A DNA stretch of 64,000 nucleotides from Terebella lapidaria (Eukaryota > Annelida > Polychaeta > Terebellida > Terebellidae), in NCBI GenBank assembly GCA_949152475.1, contig OX424563.1, positions 22,231,001 to 22,295,000 on the forward strand, written 5' to 3'. Position numbers and translations under genes: made by a program. Below, piece after piece: positions 24,601 to 35,460 of this stretch. How positions within the stretch are numbered: position 1 is the first letter of the stretch; each line of letters opens with the position of its first letter. The notes under the pieces are model-generated. The model saw nothing but the letters and a program-made list of their open reading frames with translations. It was not told the DNA's origin and made no database searches.

Positions 24601-26749
24601 AGACTATGCTCAAGCAGAAGGTGTGTATGGCTGTATGCTAGTACCAAGTATCTCAATATTTGGTATGTTTTGTTCAAATATTTCTGGTTGTCATCTTTTC
24701 TACATTACCTTGTTGGTAGGAGTGGCAGGGAGAAAGCCTGGTGGGCGTGACGATGGCATTGAAGAGCCCCCAGTGTCTAACAGACGTCGCCAAACAGGTC
24801 AGCAAGTGTTTGCCACAAAGTAAACCTCTTGAATTGTATTGTTGAGTAGCAGACTGGGACACAGTGACTCATCTTTTATACATTACCTTGTTGATAGGAG
24901 TGGCAGGGAGAAAGTCTCGTGTGCGCGACGATGTTGGGCGTGACGATGGTGGGCGTGACGATGACGATGGTGGGCGTGACGATGACGATGGTGGGCGTGA
25001 CGATGGCCTTGAAGAGCCCCCAGTGTCTAACAGACGTCGCCAAACAGGTCAGCAAGTGTTTGCCACAAAGTAAACCTCTTGAATTGTATTGTTGAGTAGC
25101 AGACTGGGACACAGTGACTCATCTTTTATACATTACCTTGTTGATAGGAGTGGCAGGGAGAAAGTCTCGTGTGCGCGACGATGTTGGGCGTGATGAAGGT
25201 GGGCGTGACGATGGTGGGCGTGATGATGACGATGGTGGGCGTGACGATGACGATGGTGGGCGTGACGATGGCCTTGAAGAGCCCCCAGTGTCTAAAAGAC
25301 GTCGCCAAACAGGTCAGCAAGTGTTTGCCACAAAGTAAACCTCTTGAATTGTATTGTTGAGTAGCAGACTGGGACACAGTGACTCATCTTTTATACATTA
25401 CCTTGTTGATAGGAGTGGCTGGGAGAAAGTCTCGTGTGCGCGACGATGTTGGGCGTGATGATGGTGGGCGTGATGATGACGATGGTGGGCGTGACGATGG
25501 TGGGCGTGACGATGACGATGGTCGGCGTGAAAATGACCATGGTGGGCGTGACGATGGCCTTGAAGAGCCCTCAGTGTCCAGCTCTAACAGACGTCGCCAA
25601 ACAGGTCAGCAAGTTTTTGCAACTGAACTTGGTAAAATTGTGGTAGGTATCTTGTTTAAACTGCATATTTGGAATGGTCTTGTCAGTAATGTTCACGTCC
25701 TGTGCTGATGACAAAATTTTATGTAGTTTTCGGCTTATGTTGCAGAAAAAAGGAAATATACTGATACAACAGACAGTGACGACTCGTACAGTCAGCCAGA
25801 GAGGAAGAAAACTGTAGCAAGTACCAGTAAAGCAGGCATGTGCGAGTTTTGGTTGAATATTACACGATTCAGTGGCCATTTTTCAATGCCAGATACATGT
25901 TCGGTCAAAATTATGTACTTTCCTCAAGTTCATATTTTTGAAAGTTTACTTACTGGTACTAAAAAGATTACTGGCTTCTGATAATTGGTACTAATTATCA
26001 ACAGGTTCGAAAAACTCCAGACTGATTAAGAGAGACTTGCAGAAGCATCGTGATGGGACGGAGTGGTTACGTAAAATTCGAAAACCGCCTCCAGGTAATT
26101 TGATGCACTTTATTGGGAGACAGCTATTAAACTGGGAGACCTTGTGAGGTATTTCGCCACTTGGAGACCTCGTGAGAGTCCTATTCTCATGCAGTTACTA
26201 TAGGAATTTCTAGGTATTATTTTCCGAGTATTTATATATGTATAGACAATTTATAGTCGCATAGCTTAGTATAATGTTCTCTTTGTTCATAGGTTCGGTG
26301 AAAGCCATCAAGGTGAACATGGTGAAGGTGTCTGACCCAGATTACGTTCCCGATAATCCATCAGGTAACTTGTAATTAGTGACTAATAATGCAAGATGTT
26401 TATTATTTTTCAGCGCAGTTTGCGTGCACTTAGCCATGGTGTTTATCCAATTACATTGAAATTCACAAAATGCCTGGTGAACAAAATATAATTTTTGCTT
26501 TGACTACTTGAAAACTGGTTTACAGGTGCCGAAGAGCATATTGCCAAGCGGCCGCATGTTAACTGGGAAGAAGAAGAAACACGAGAATTACGTACATTCT
26601 TCAGCACATGCCTTGACCAAAAAAAAGTTCCAGGAAAGAAAGCATGTCTGCATGCAATCGCACAAAGTGCAATCAATGGCGGACAGCTGCAAAGGAGATC
26701 ATACACGAACATTATTAAAAAAATATCAAATATGAATAGGAAATATTAA
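18612..26749 (+). CDS. Gene B1: PWWP-like / zinc / tyrosine recombinase / Myb-SANT protein, 23 coding exons
   Basis: Coding exons: 18612-18636, 19021-19132, 19301-19368, 19756-19847, 19938-20201, 20290-20562, 20658-21161, 21250-21555, 21644-21718, 21807-21881, 21975-23608, 23723-23964, 24063-24187, 24281-24476, 24582-24620, 24720-24797, 24898-25047, 25148-25312, 25413-25604, 25746-25835, 26005-26094, 26293-26364, 26526-26749. All phases fit: 5,091 nt, ~1,696 aa. The first ATG has an in-frame TGA upstream in its exon. Residues ~9-95 look PWWP-like (LLWCPLPG, MCWPVLC). Residues 100-598 are ADVAQDQPQAE repeats. Around 774-793 lies CLFC..H....H, and near 855 a second C-x2-C. The YR core has box-I NKRRPGEL, box-II LLRKTLAT (Thr where HxxR has His), IRHLGHT, and the likely catalytic Tyr in HETHYRQ. 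Then come GRDD repeats and a Myb/SANT-like end (NWEEEETRELRTFF). The intron after 25835 has a GC donor. A nuclear, DNA-binding role is inferred; recombinase activity is untested. Confidence 0.8.
18714..19002. mobile_element. MITE in the intron between B1 coding exons 1 and 2
   Basis: Begins AAGTTTTTGTCCCCCGG and ends with the near-inverse GTGGGAACAAAAACTT (13 of 16 matching). Total length is ~290 bp with no coding potential. It ends 18 bp before the next coding exon, so its 3' end is next to the acceptor's pyrimidine tract. The target-site duplication is unclear. Confidence 0.5.
19938..21881 (+). repeat. Tandemly duplicated phase-0 exons with 33-bp repeats (B1)
   Basis: Six successive exons (264, 273, 504, 306, 75 and 75 nt), all phase 0 on both sides, are built from a 33-bp unit coding AEADVAQDQPQ. 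The intervening introns are also alike (donor GTTTGTGATG or GTTCGTGATG, then ATTTCTGCA, and acceptor ATCATTCCAG). Most exons start VEMEVTQDQPQA. Both exon number and unit number have expanded. The antisense strand is open (PRPVAGPEP-type) only because of the repeat. Confidence 0.88.
24720..25604 (+). repeat. Tandemly duplicated phase-1 exons with GRDD repeats (B1)
   Basis: Four exons of 78, 150, 165 and 192 nt share the start VAGRKSRVRDD and the end LEEPPVSNRRRQT, with near-identical introns between them (TAAACCTCTTGAATTGTATT). All are phase 1 on both sides, so any number keeps the frame. Inside each, GGGCGTGACGAT units (GRDD) vary in number: one, then progressively more. The ends carry basic RRR runs typical of nuclear proteins. 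Confidence 0.88.
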
Positions 26750-26863
26750 CTTGAGGATAACTTAAGGGTGTTTCAGCCAACACATCAGTTTCAGAGTATC
26801 AGAATGTTACTAGATAAGACTAGAAAGAATGTTGCTGTTGTTCTCGCATTCCAACACTATTTT

Positions 26864-27869
26864 AGGTTACCGGACCTATGATCAGATAACCTATTGGCAT
26901 AGCGTTGCGTTCGTCGTCTGTCATGTACATTTTTACCTTTTTTTGTGTACGGGCGAATTTTTATTAAATTTTGCTCATAAATGCCTAAAGAATAATTCAA
27001 TCGGGAGGTATTTTTCGGTTTTTTGATTTTCGCAATTTTTCCAAAATGGCGGCCGTTTTCGTAGAAAATCGGCCAATTTTGGACTTTGCCACTTTGGCGG
27101 CCATTTTCTCATATTCTGTTCAGTAACTTTTTTTCTTTTTTTTTTTTGCACAAGGATGCTTTGTTATGTCCTTCATAACGTGTATAAGTTTTGTTGGCCT
27201 TGAGTCGCTCGAAGTGCGCCATTATGCTTATTATAACTTATCCAAATGGGACTTTCCCATGTTAAATTCTCCTGTGCTTCATAATGGGACACATTATTAC
27301 AAATATCTCACTTAATATTGAGATTAGAGCTTAGCAATCAATTGTGGACATATAGGAAATGATGTATGCCGAATATTCTGGTGACGTTGAATTTGACCTT
27401 TGACTTCATTTTCAAGGTCAGAGCACAAAATGGCTAATAACTCGCTTATTATCGACTTTATGGCTTGGGAATCAATTGTGGACATATAGGAAATATTTGC
27501 CGAATATTCTGTTGATCTTGAATTTGACCTCATTTTTAAGGTCATTTGCACAAAATGGCTAATATCTCGCATATTATCGACTTTACAACTTGGGAATCAA
27601 TTGGGACATAAAGGAAATGATATATGTCAAATATTCTGATGACCTTGAATTTGACTTTTGATCTCATTTTCAAGGGCAGAACACAAAATGGCTAATATCT
27701 CACTTATTATCGACTCTACAGCTTGGGGACCAACTGTCGACATATAGGAAATGATATATGCTGAATATTCTGATGACCTTTGACCTTATTGTCAAGGTCA
27801 GAGCACATAGTGACTGAAAAAACACAACATTTTCTGGTAACCTATTTCAGCCCTTGGGCTAATTTTTTT
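26864..27869 (+). mobile_element. Complete HINE/pearl-like element
   Basis: Head AGGTTACCGGACC..GATAACCT, a short degenerate CCGT-like tract, then the body with CAAAATGGCGGCCGTTTTCG. Four to five core units of ~130 bp follow (GGCTAATATCTCGC, ATCAATTGTGGACATATAGG, TTCAAGGTCAGAGCAC). The tail GGTAACCTATTTCAG plus CCCTTGGGCTAATTTT closes it. About 1.0 kb, it inserted in a T run 115 bp after the B1 stop codon. It is a useful reference for the intact family order head, microsatellite, body, core, tail. Confidence 0.8.
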
Positions 27870-28337
27870 GTCACAGTGGAAGTTGAATGACGATATAGCA
27901 AATGTTGTAATCTTCATTTGAAAGGGTAAAAAAGTACCTGATGTTAATTTCACATGAATCATGCAAATATGTGCACTGTGTTAATGTGTGTGATAATGCA
28001 AATAAATTCATAATATAATTTGATAATTTGTAGTTTTATCCAAAGAAATATCCATTTCTTTCGGAATAAAAACTCAGACAATCGTTCCCCTTCCCCCACC
28101 ACTACAGAGCATCGGGAGAGGGGAGGGGGGTCTCCCCTTATATAGGGCAGCGTCGGACCTTACTGAATGCTAAAACTCTTGTGGGCAATTGGTAACTAGT
28201 GTTATAACTGGCAAGACTGAGGTATTGTGCGGGTAGTACAAGAGGGGAGACTGGTGGTGTATTAACCAACTGGAGACCTTGTGCGGCAATGTATGTCTAA
28301 GTCCGCTGGTGAATCCTTGTGAGGAAGTGTTCAACCT
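27870..28337. other. No gene recognised
   Basis: Spacer between the complete HINE and the 29-bp minisatellite. A G/C-rich stretch near 28085-28160 (GGGAGAGGGGAGGGGGGTC and its near-inverse) could fold, but no function is evident. Confidence 0.35.
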
Positions 28338-28760
28338 GGGAGTAGTGTCCAAGTTGTATGACCTTGTGAGGTAGTGTCCAAGTTGTATGACCTTGTGAGG
28401 TAGTGTCCAAGTTGTATGACCTTGTGAGGTAGTGTCCAAGTTGTATGACCTTGTGAGGTAGTGTCCAAGTTATATGACCTTGTGAGGTAGTGTCCAAGTT
28501 GTATGACCTTGTGAGGTAGTGTCCAAGTTATATGACCTTGTGAGGTAGTGTCCAAGTTGTATGACCTTGTGAGGTAGTGTCCCAGTGGTATGACCTTGTG
28601 AGGTAGTGTCCAAGTTGTATGATCTTGTGAGGTAGTGTCCAAGTTGTATGATCTTGTGAGGTAGTGTCCAAGTTGTATGATCTTGTGAGGTAGTGTCCAA
28701 GTTGTATGATCTTGTGAGGTAGTGTCCAACTGGAGACCTTGTGAGGTAGAATATCGCATT
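28338..28760. repeat. 29-bp minisatellite (GACCTTGTGAGGTAGTGTCC)
   Basis: About 14 units of GACCTTGTGAGGTAGTGTCC followed by AAGTTGTAT, with degenerate CTTGTGAGG-like pieces up to 28850. Related pieces also occur just inside the left end of the duplication (12661-12820). Minus-strand open frames here are repeat artefacts. Confidence 0.9.
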
Positions 28761-28869
28761 CCTTGTGAGTTACTTTGCGTGTCCTTCCGAGGTATCTTCA
28801 CAAGGGTGAAACTGACCCCCAAAATTACCTCGCAAGGGCAGTACCTCATAATCCCCTAGCGGCAGTATA

Positions 28870-30721
28870 GCCGTCCGTCCGTCCGTCCGTCAACAATTTT
28901 ATCTTTAAAGTTTACGATCGGTTTTTTCTCAAATTTTGCACAAAAATGCCTAAAAATATTTCGAGAGGGAGGTATTTTTTAGTTTTTTGATTTTCGCATT
29001 TTTTTCAAAATGGCGGCCGTTTTCGTCGAAAAACAGTCAATTTTGGACGTTGGCGGCCATTTTCTCAAAAAACTGTCCGACCACTTTTGAGATTTTTATT
29101 TCAAAAGATTCCTCTCATATATCCCTGTGACGTGTATAAGTTCCATTGGCCTTGAATCGCCGGTCTGCGTGTGGCAGCCATTTTGATTTTTTCGACGGGT
29201 CCCAAATGGGACTTTCTCATGTTAAATTCTCCTATGCTTTATAATGGGAAACATTTTTCTTTATATCTCACTTGATATTGAGATTAGCCATTTGGAATCA
29301 ATTGTGGACATATAGGAAATTATATGCTGAATATTCTCGTGACCTTGAATTTGACCTCTGACCTCGGTTTCAAGGTCAGAGCAATTTTGGACTCTGGCGG
29401 CCATTTTCTCAAAAACTGTCTGACCACTTTTGAGATTTTTGTTTCGAAAGACTCTCTCATATACCCCTGTGACGTGTATAAGTTTCATTGGCCTTGAATC
29501 ACCGGTCTGCGTGTGGCAGCCATTTTGATTTTTTCGACAGGTCCCAAATGGGACTTTCCCATGGTAAATTCTCCTATGCTTTATAATGGGAAACATTTTG
29601 CCTGATATCTCACTCAATATTGAGATTAGGAGTCAATTGTGGACATATAGGAAATGATATGTGCCAAACATTCTCGTGACCTTGAATTTGACCTCTGACC
29701 TCATTTTCAAGGCCAGAGTACAAAATGGCTAATATCTCGCTTAACATCAACTATACAGCTTAGGAATCAATTGTGGACATATAGGAAGTGATATATGCTG
29801 AATATTCCCGTGACCTTGAATTTGACCTTTGACCTGTTTTTCAAGGTCAAAGCACAAAATGGTTAATATCTCGCTTATTATCGACTTTACAGCTTAGGAA
29901 TCAATTGTGGACATATAGGAAGTCATACATGCTGAATATTTTCACGACCTTGAATTTGACCTTTGACCTCATTTTCAAGGTCAGAGCACAAAAATGCTTA
30001 TATCTTGCTTATCATCAACATTACAGCTTAGGAATCAATTGTGGACATATAGGAAATGATGTATTCTGAATGTTGTCATGACATTGAATTTGACCTTTAC
30101 CTCATTTTTCAAGGTCACAGGACAAACTGGCTAATATCTCGCTTATGATCGACTTTACAGCTTAGGAATCAATTGTCAACATATAGGAAATGATATATGC
30201 TGAATATTGCTATGACCTTGAATTTGACCTTTCACCTCATTTTCAAGGTCAGAGAACGAAATGGCTAATATCTCGCTTTTTATCGACTTCACAGCTTAGC
30301 AATCAATTGTGGACATATAGAAAATGATATATTCTGAACATTGTCATGACCTTGAACTTCACCTTTGATCTAATTTTCAAGGTCACAGGACAAAATGGCT
30401 AATAGCTCGCTTATTATCGACTTTACAGATTAGGAATCAATTATGAATGTATAGGGAATGATATATGCTGAATATTGCTATGACCTTGAATTCGACATTT
30501 GACCTCATTTTCAAGGTCACAGGACATAATGGCTAATATCTCGCTTATTATTGACTTTACAGCTTAGGAATCAATTGTGAACATACTAGAAATGACATAT
30601 GCCGAATATTATCGTGTCCTTGAATTGACCAATGACCTTATTTTCAAGGTCACGGGACAAAATACTAATATCTAAAATATATATTGTCCGACAACACTTC
30701 TTAACCCTTGGGCTAATTTTT
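28870..30721 (+). mobile_element. HINE body, long core array and 3' tail flanking duplication copy 1
   Basis: Starts in (CCGT)n (28871-28889), then the body, then about ten core units of ~133 bp from 29270 to 30660. It ends with a tail whose hairpin is CTTAACCCTTGGGCTAATTTT. No head of its own is present: the nearest upstream head in the same orientation that lacks a body is at 12584, beyond the 16-kb segment. Core units carry TGACCTTTGACCT and TTCAAGGTCA motifs. Confidence 0.75.
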
Positions 30722-30769
30722 GGTAGTTTGTGAGAAGAAATACGTTTCGCGCGGGGATTTTTTACTCAC

Positions 30770-32299
30770 TACCAATTAGTTTTCCATTTGACGGATCACG
30801 CCGACTTGTTGTTGTTGCTGTTGTTACTGTTGTTGTCGTCGTTGTTGTTGCTTTTGCAAAAGTATGACATTTGAAGTACACAGCAACTCCGCTTGACGAT
30901 ATCTGATGTTTGTCACACACACCATTTCTGGTTTTGTATTCCACATTCTAGCAATATGATTTACCATCACAGTCCTCCTGAATGTTATTATAATAAGCTT
31001 CACCCACGTGCTGATGAGGTGATTCCATACAATAGAAATGATAGTATGCAGCAACAACCTTGATCTCCTTCATGGGCGGGCATTCCAAAGTCACGGATGC
31101 GTGGAACAATCGGAAGCCTGGCAATATTTTAAAGTCATAGTAGCAATGTACCATCATATGGTTTTATTCCTGTTCACATAAAGACATTGTGGACATTTTG
31201 TGATAAAAAAAGGTGTTCGCATTAATTGGTAACTAAAAACAGCGACATATAATGGAATATACTGGGTCAGTATTACGATCGCCTTCTCCAGCCGATGAAA
31301 GAAATAGCTTCCGTCTTCGTGACGTCAGTTGAGGCAGAATGTGCTTTGATGGCTCGCCGAAAACGTAAAATACGTAATTTGGTGGCCAGCTCAAAGAAGG
31401 AATAATCACTTCAAAATGCATGCGATTCAACAGAAAACACGCAAAATCCAGCAAATACTGGACATCTTGCAGTTCAACAAACCTCCGTTCTAGGTGAATA
31501 AATAGTACTGATTCTAAATATCAAGACAAGAAAAGCCATATTTCTGCCATTTCACCCGTTCACTTGAATTGTCAAACATACATCAGGGGAATGAATAAAT
31601 GACATGGAGTTTACCTTGCTAGCTACATTTACTTACAGGTCTGCCTCAACGGACGTCACCAACCACGTGACCAACACTAAAATCAGGATCAAAATCTTCG
31701 GCAATTTACGGAAGGAGTGCCTATTTGGTTCAATATCTCGAAACCCATGGTAAAATTCGTTCGAATTTATTGAAAATTATTCATAATAGACTAAATGAAA
31801 AGCACTTCCATCGGCATGCTACTAGGTCTCTAAACATCACATAATGTATGTAATATTTCGGATTAATGTCGATCAAAATTTTTCGGCGGTGCGTAATGCA
31901 TAAAATTAATCACATTGGATCAATAACAATCAGAGACAATAATACATATGATATAACACCTCACCTCCCGTGTGGTGGCCAGTACATACGTACTCCATCA
32001 ATACGTAGTTGCTTGTGACTTCATTTGGAAATCTTACATTATCGACATAAAAATCCAAACACTCCCTTCTCCCGTCACAAGCAGACACAATGCTGGCGAA
32101 ACTGTTAGGATACACATCTAGTAAACGTTCTTCCGTGTCACGGGAGTCATAGAGACACGAACTGCGCCGATCATCCCGCTCGTAATAGTCATAGACAAAC
32201 ACGTCCTCCACCTGAATCACCTCATCCCCTCGACAGAGTGGGTGGTGGTGACTGTACTCCACACCAGTGCAATAGGTCTCATTCAGAACTGCAAGATAG

Positions 32300-32348
<49 letters not shown>

Positions 32349-32505
32349 TAATAATAATAATAAATTTGAAATTATTTACAGGCGTCTGCCGCATGTGACA
32401 CCATATGTATGTAATGAATCATATCACACTATTACCTGTCGCGTAAGACACGGACAACAGAGAAAACAGCGTGAACATATATACAAAACTCAAGGTTTTA
32501 TCCAT
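30770..32505 (-). CDS. SUEL/rhamnose-binding-type lectin domain protein, with in-frame stop in domain 2 (3' end not found)
   Basis: Minus-strand exons: 32436-32505 (ATG, signal peptide MDKTLSFVYMFTLFSLLSVS, donor GTAATAG), 31965-32288 and 31117 down to 30770 (donor GTGAGT); introns are phase 1. Exon 2 encodes a complete galactose/rhamnose-binding (SUEL) domain: ETYCTGVEY, CRGDEVIQVEDVFVYDY, ACDGRRECLDFYV, LMEYVCTG. SUEL lectins are secreted sugar-binding proteins used in egg coats and innate immunity. Exon 3 encodes a second domain (TLECPPMKEIKVV, DCDGKSYC, VYFKC) and a Thr-rich linker. A TAG at 30948-30950 interrupts domain 2 right after DCDGKSYC, while domain-like sequence continues in the same frame (NVEYKTRNGVC). 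This is a recent nonsense change, an error, or a pseudogene. Later exons were not recognised. Confidence 0.68.
32299..32362. repeat. (ATA)n microsatellite
   Basis: About 20 ATA/ATAATA units, 10 bp upstream (on the minus strand) of the SUEL exon 2 acceptor, within its intron. Confidence 0.95.
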
Positions 32506-34053
32506 GTTGTCTTTATCCTGATGAATTTGTGGCACTCCTAGTTTATACTACAGATTTATACCAAAGTGATATGCAGTCACAAACCGAGTGGACGTAATCA
32601 CAACCAAACACCCAGGAAGTTACATTTGCCAAATTTTTTATTAGTATAAGATTAATTTTCTTTCCAGATAAGCATGACGAGGCAGGCGGATGTTTCTCTA
32701 TGACACACACACACCTCATTAGAGCTTCATATGGAATATTGTTTACCGAACCTCACGATATACATGAGTTAATAATATTTATATCGTGTTCAGATCATAA
32801 TTCACAAATATTCTTTAGGATGCTTTTTAAAACCCAGTACATTGTTTACGTATTTACATAAAAAAAAAACAAATTGGACAACTCCTGCCAAGGTAATAAC
32901 CAAATAAGTGATAGCATAGCTTACAAGCTCGCTGGACTATTCCCCGTACCACTCGTACAAAAAATCCCCACACGACAACACTCAAAAACAATTTTATCAA
33001 CATTCACGACATTTCGATTTGTCGTATATATAGCTTTATATATAGTGCTATAATTTTATTGTGGTCTATGCTTTAATAGTAATTAGATGACATATCATGC
33101 TCTAACAGTGCATGTTCTCATGTGTTTATCATGGTGCCCGACAACAATTATATTCTTAAGTTTTTTATCATTTGCCTGTAAAAGTTATCAATAAACATTA
33201 TTATCATTATTATTATTATTATTATTATTATTTAAAGATAGAATGGAAGACGTGCTAGGATCGCTAGCCATGAAAAACCGAACAACAGTCACCAAGAGTT
33301 AACGTGGTCGATATCAGAAGAATGACATCATCCAGAGGAAAGATGAAGTACCACACTCATATTGTATCAACCTATTACCTATTACCGTTAATATCACAGG
33401 ATTTTAAAAAGTGGGGGTCCAGTCAAAATGAAAAGTGTCTCAATTTTGACATGTGAAAAAGTGCAACTCATGGATTAAGGCAGTTTTTACAGAATGTTGA
33501 TATCTCAATTTGGTAAAAAGTTATAACAACATTTGTGTAGTACTTTTCACACCTAATTAAGTATTATAATGAGTATTCATGACGTCACACCAGTACTTTA
33601 AGATAGTTAGCAACATATAACTCTTGATGTTTCACCTTTTGTTTACATTTTTTTAGTCTTAACTATTTTGTCGCGTTTAGTATTAAACATAATCAGAATT
33701 TAATAACCTAATTTCGTCCCCAAGTGAACAACGCCCGAAATACTGCCCTTAGCAACGGTGGTTGCTATGGGCCCAAACTTCATGAATATGCTAATTTTCA
33801 TCAAAAATACATTATAACATTCATGTGTTTCATTTAAAACATAAAATAAATGCCTCATCATCATGATAACTTTTTTTAGTTATGAGCAAAGGTCCCTAGC
33901 AACGGCGTTGCTATGGACAGTATCTAAGGGATGGATGGTATGGCGATGTTCGACTACACATATTTATGGTATATTTTTTCATTGGGATGCCATACAACAA
34001 TATATTTCGTGATAATATATGTAGAGGACACAGATTTAGCATCCGAATATAAA
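32506..34053. other. Intergenic, no gene recognised
   Basis: No supported exon. Contains a (TTA)n microsatellite at about 33200-33233. The open frame at 33931-34134 has no domain or splice context. Confidence 0.4.
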
Positions 34054-34725
34054 GAATTCATGAATCATTTTTCCTGGTCAATTCCCCATCATTCGCTGAA
34101 ATATCGATGGTTGTACGATCGGAATTCCACATAAAATGTAACGGTCATCAGCTGAAATAACCGATTGGAATAGTCTCCCCACCCGTTATACTGGTGTGAC
34201 GTCATGAATACTAATTATAATACATAATTAGGTGTTAATTTTGGCGGGAAATAATTTGAATAAATCTTCATAACTTTGAAAACAATTAAGATATCAACAT
34301 GCTGTAAACACCACGTTAATTCATACGATTCACTTTACTAATAAACTTCCTGCTATGACCAGACTCTATCTTTAATGATGGCAATAAAAATAACTATCTT
34401 GAAATATCAATTCATTCATTTGGTGCAGAGAAAACATCGTAAACGCTAACGGAACGTATCAATTTTATATGATTAATACCACAAAATTTTAATGAGAAGT
34501 CTAGAATAAGAAATTATTATGAATAAAAACAAAACCAGACAAAATGTCTTTTCCATCAGACATCGTGGTATAATGAAACTACGTTTCGTGCCGGTAGAAT
34601 GTTTTGACCCGCGCCCTGATAGGGGGAGAGGGTATTGAATTTTGGTCTGTCCGTTTGTCCCCTTTTTCCTTGTTTGTTCGTTTGTATGCCTGCGCGCATA
34701 ACACGAAAATTAATGGTCCAATCAG
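34054..34725. repeat. Local duplication, left copy (offset 1,407 bp)
   Basis: Matches 35461-36132 nearly base for base (GAATTCATGAAT, then TTTTTCCTGGTCAATTCCCC, to TTAATGGTCCAATCAG). The right copy is cut by the N gap, so its full length is unknown. The pair flanks a LINE fragment and unique sequence. The unit is non-coding. Confidence 0.85.
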
Positions 34726-34832
34726 CTTCAAATTTATAGGAATGAAGCGCTATGGCAGAGGCTCTGTCTTTCTCAATTTTTGTCAAAATCGAATAAAAGT
34801 CTTCGTCATTGCATGTGAAATTTTCCAACTAG

Positions 34833-35290
34833 CTTAGATATAGATATAGATATAGATATAGATATAGGACACTTATATAGCGCCAGTTCCACTTAGCAAA
34901 ATGTTCAGTGGCGCTGTACATACATTATTACATTACAATACATTATTACATTTTAACTACTTGAACATGTACATATAACTAATAATTATCAAAGAGATGG
35001 TGCTTGAGTCTCGTTTTGAACACATGGACACTGGGTGAATTCCTGATCTGCAAGGGGAGACTATTCCATAGCATTGGCGATGCTTTGGAGAAAGCCCTGT
35101 CCCCATAGGTGGCAAGCCGTGTTCGTGGAACAACCAACTTGTTCTGGTAAGCGGAGCGACGAGATCGACCGCGGTCGTCAGGAGCCTGAATAAGTTCCTT
35201 CAGGTACATTTGGGCCAACCCGCGTAGCGCTTTGAAGGTGAGCAGCATGATTTTATAGTTTTGTACTTTTCTTTCGCCAATTGAAGATAT
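34833..35290 (-). pseudogene. 5'-truncated CR1/L2-like LINE, RT C-terminal end and 3' tail
   Basis: On the minus strand KIMLLTFKALRGLAQMYLKE, then LVVPRTRLATYGDRAFS, PMLWNSLPLQIR and VFKTRLKHHLF form the typical C-terminal end of non-LTR reverse transcriptases. The 3' UTR contains GGCGCTATATAAGTGTCC and ends in a (TATATC)n tail at 34833-34866, as CR1/L2 elements do. Everything upstream of the RT end is missing. Confidence 0.8.
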
Positions 35291-35460
35291 GGCGTATGAC
35301 CAATGGTCTTAAGACCAAAACTCCTCATTATTGGCCCTGGTCGAAAATTTGATGTGCCTTGATAATAGGAACAATAGCTGTGAAATTTTACAGCTCAACA
35401 TTGAGCGACCACGAAAATGTCGCACAGAAAATGTGAAAATCCAAAAGTCGCAATAACTTA

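Larger units (their letters stand above)
12651..28889 (+). repeat. Segmental duplication copy 1 (~16.2 kb)
   Basis: Matches 38202-54432 at an offset of 25,543 bp over almost its whole length (25,551 at the far left). The only differences I saw are one extra 10-bp AGATTTCACC near 12911 here and two extra bases (GT) near 38618 in the other copy; I compared many stretches, not every base. Both ends lie in CCGT repeats of HINEs. It contains the promoter, the whole YR gene B1, MITEs, minisatellites and one complete HINE. Confidence 0.9.

Noticed and set aside
31233..31454. 73-codon minus-strand frame in the SUEL intron
   Set aside because: No SUEL signature and no fitting phase-1 splice sites on both sides.
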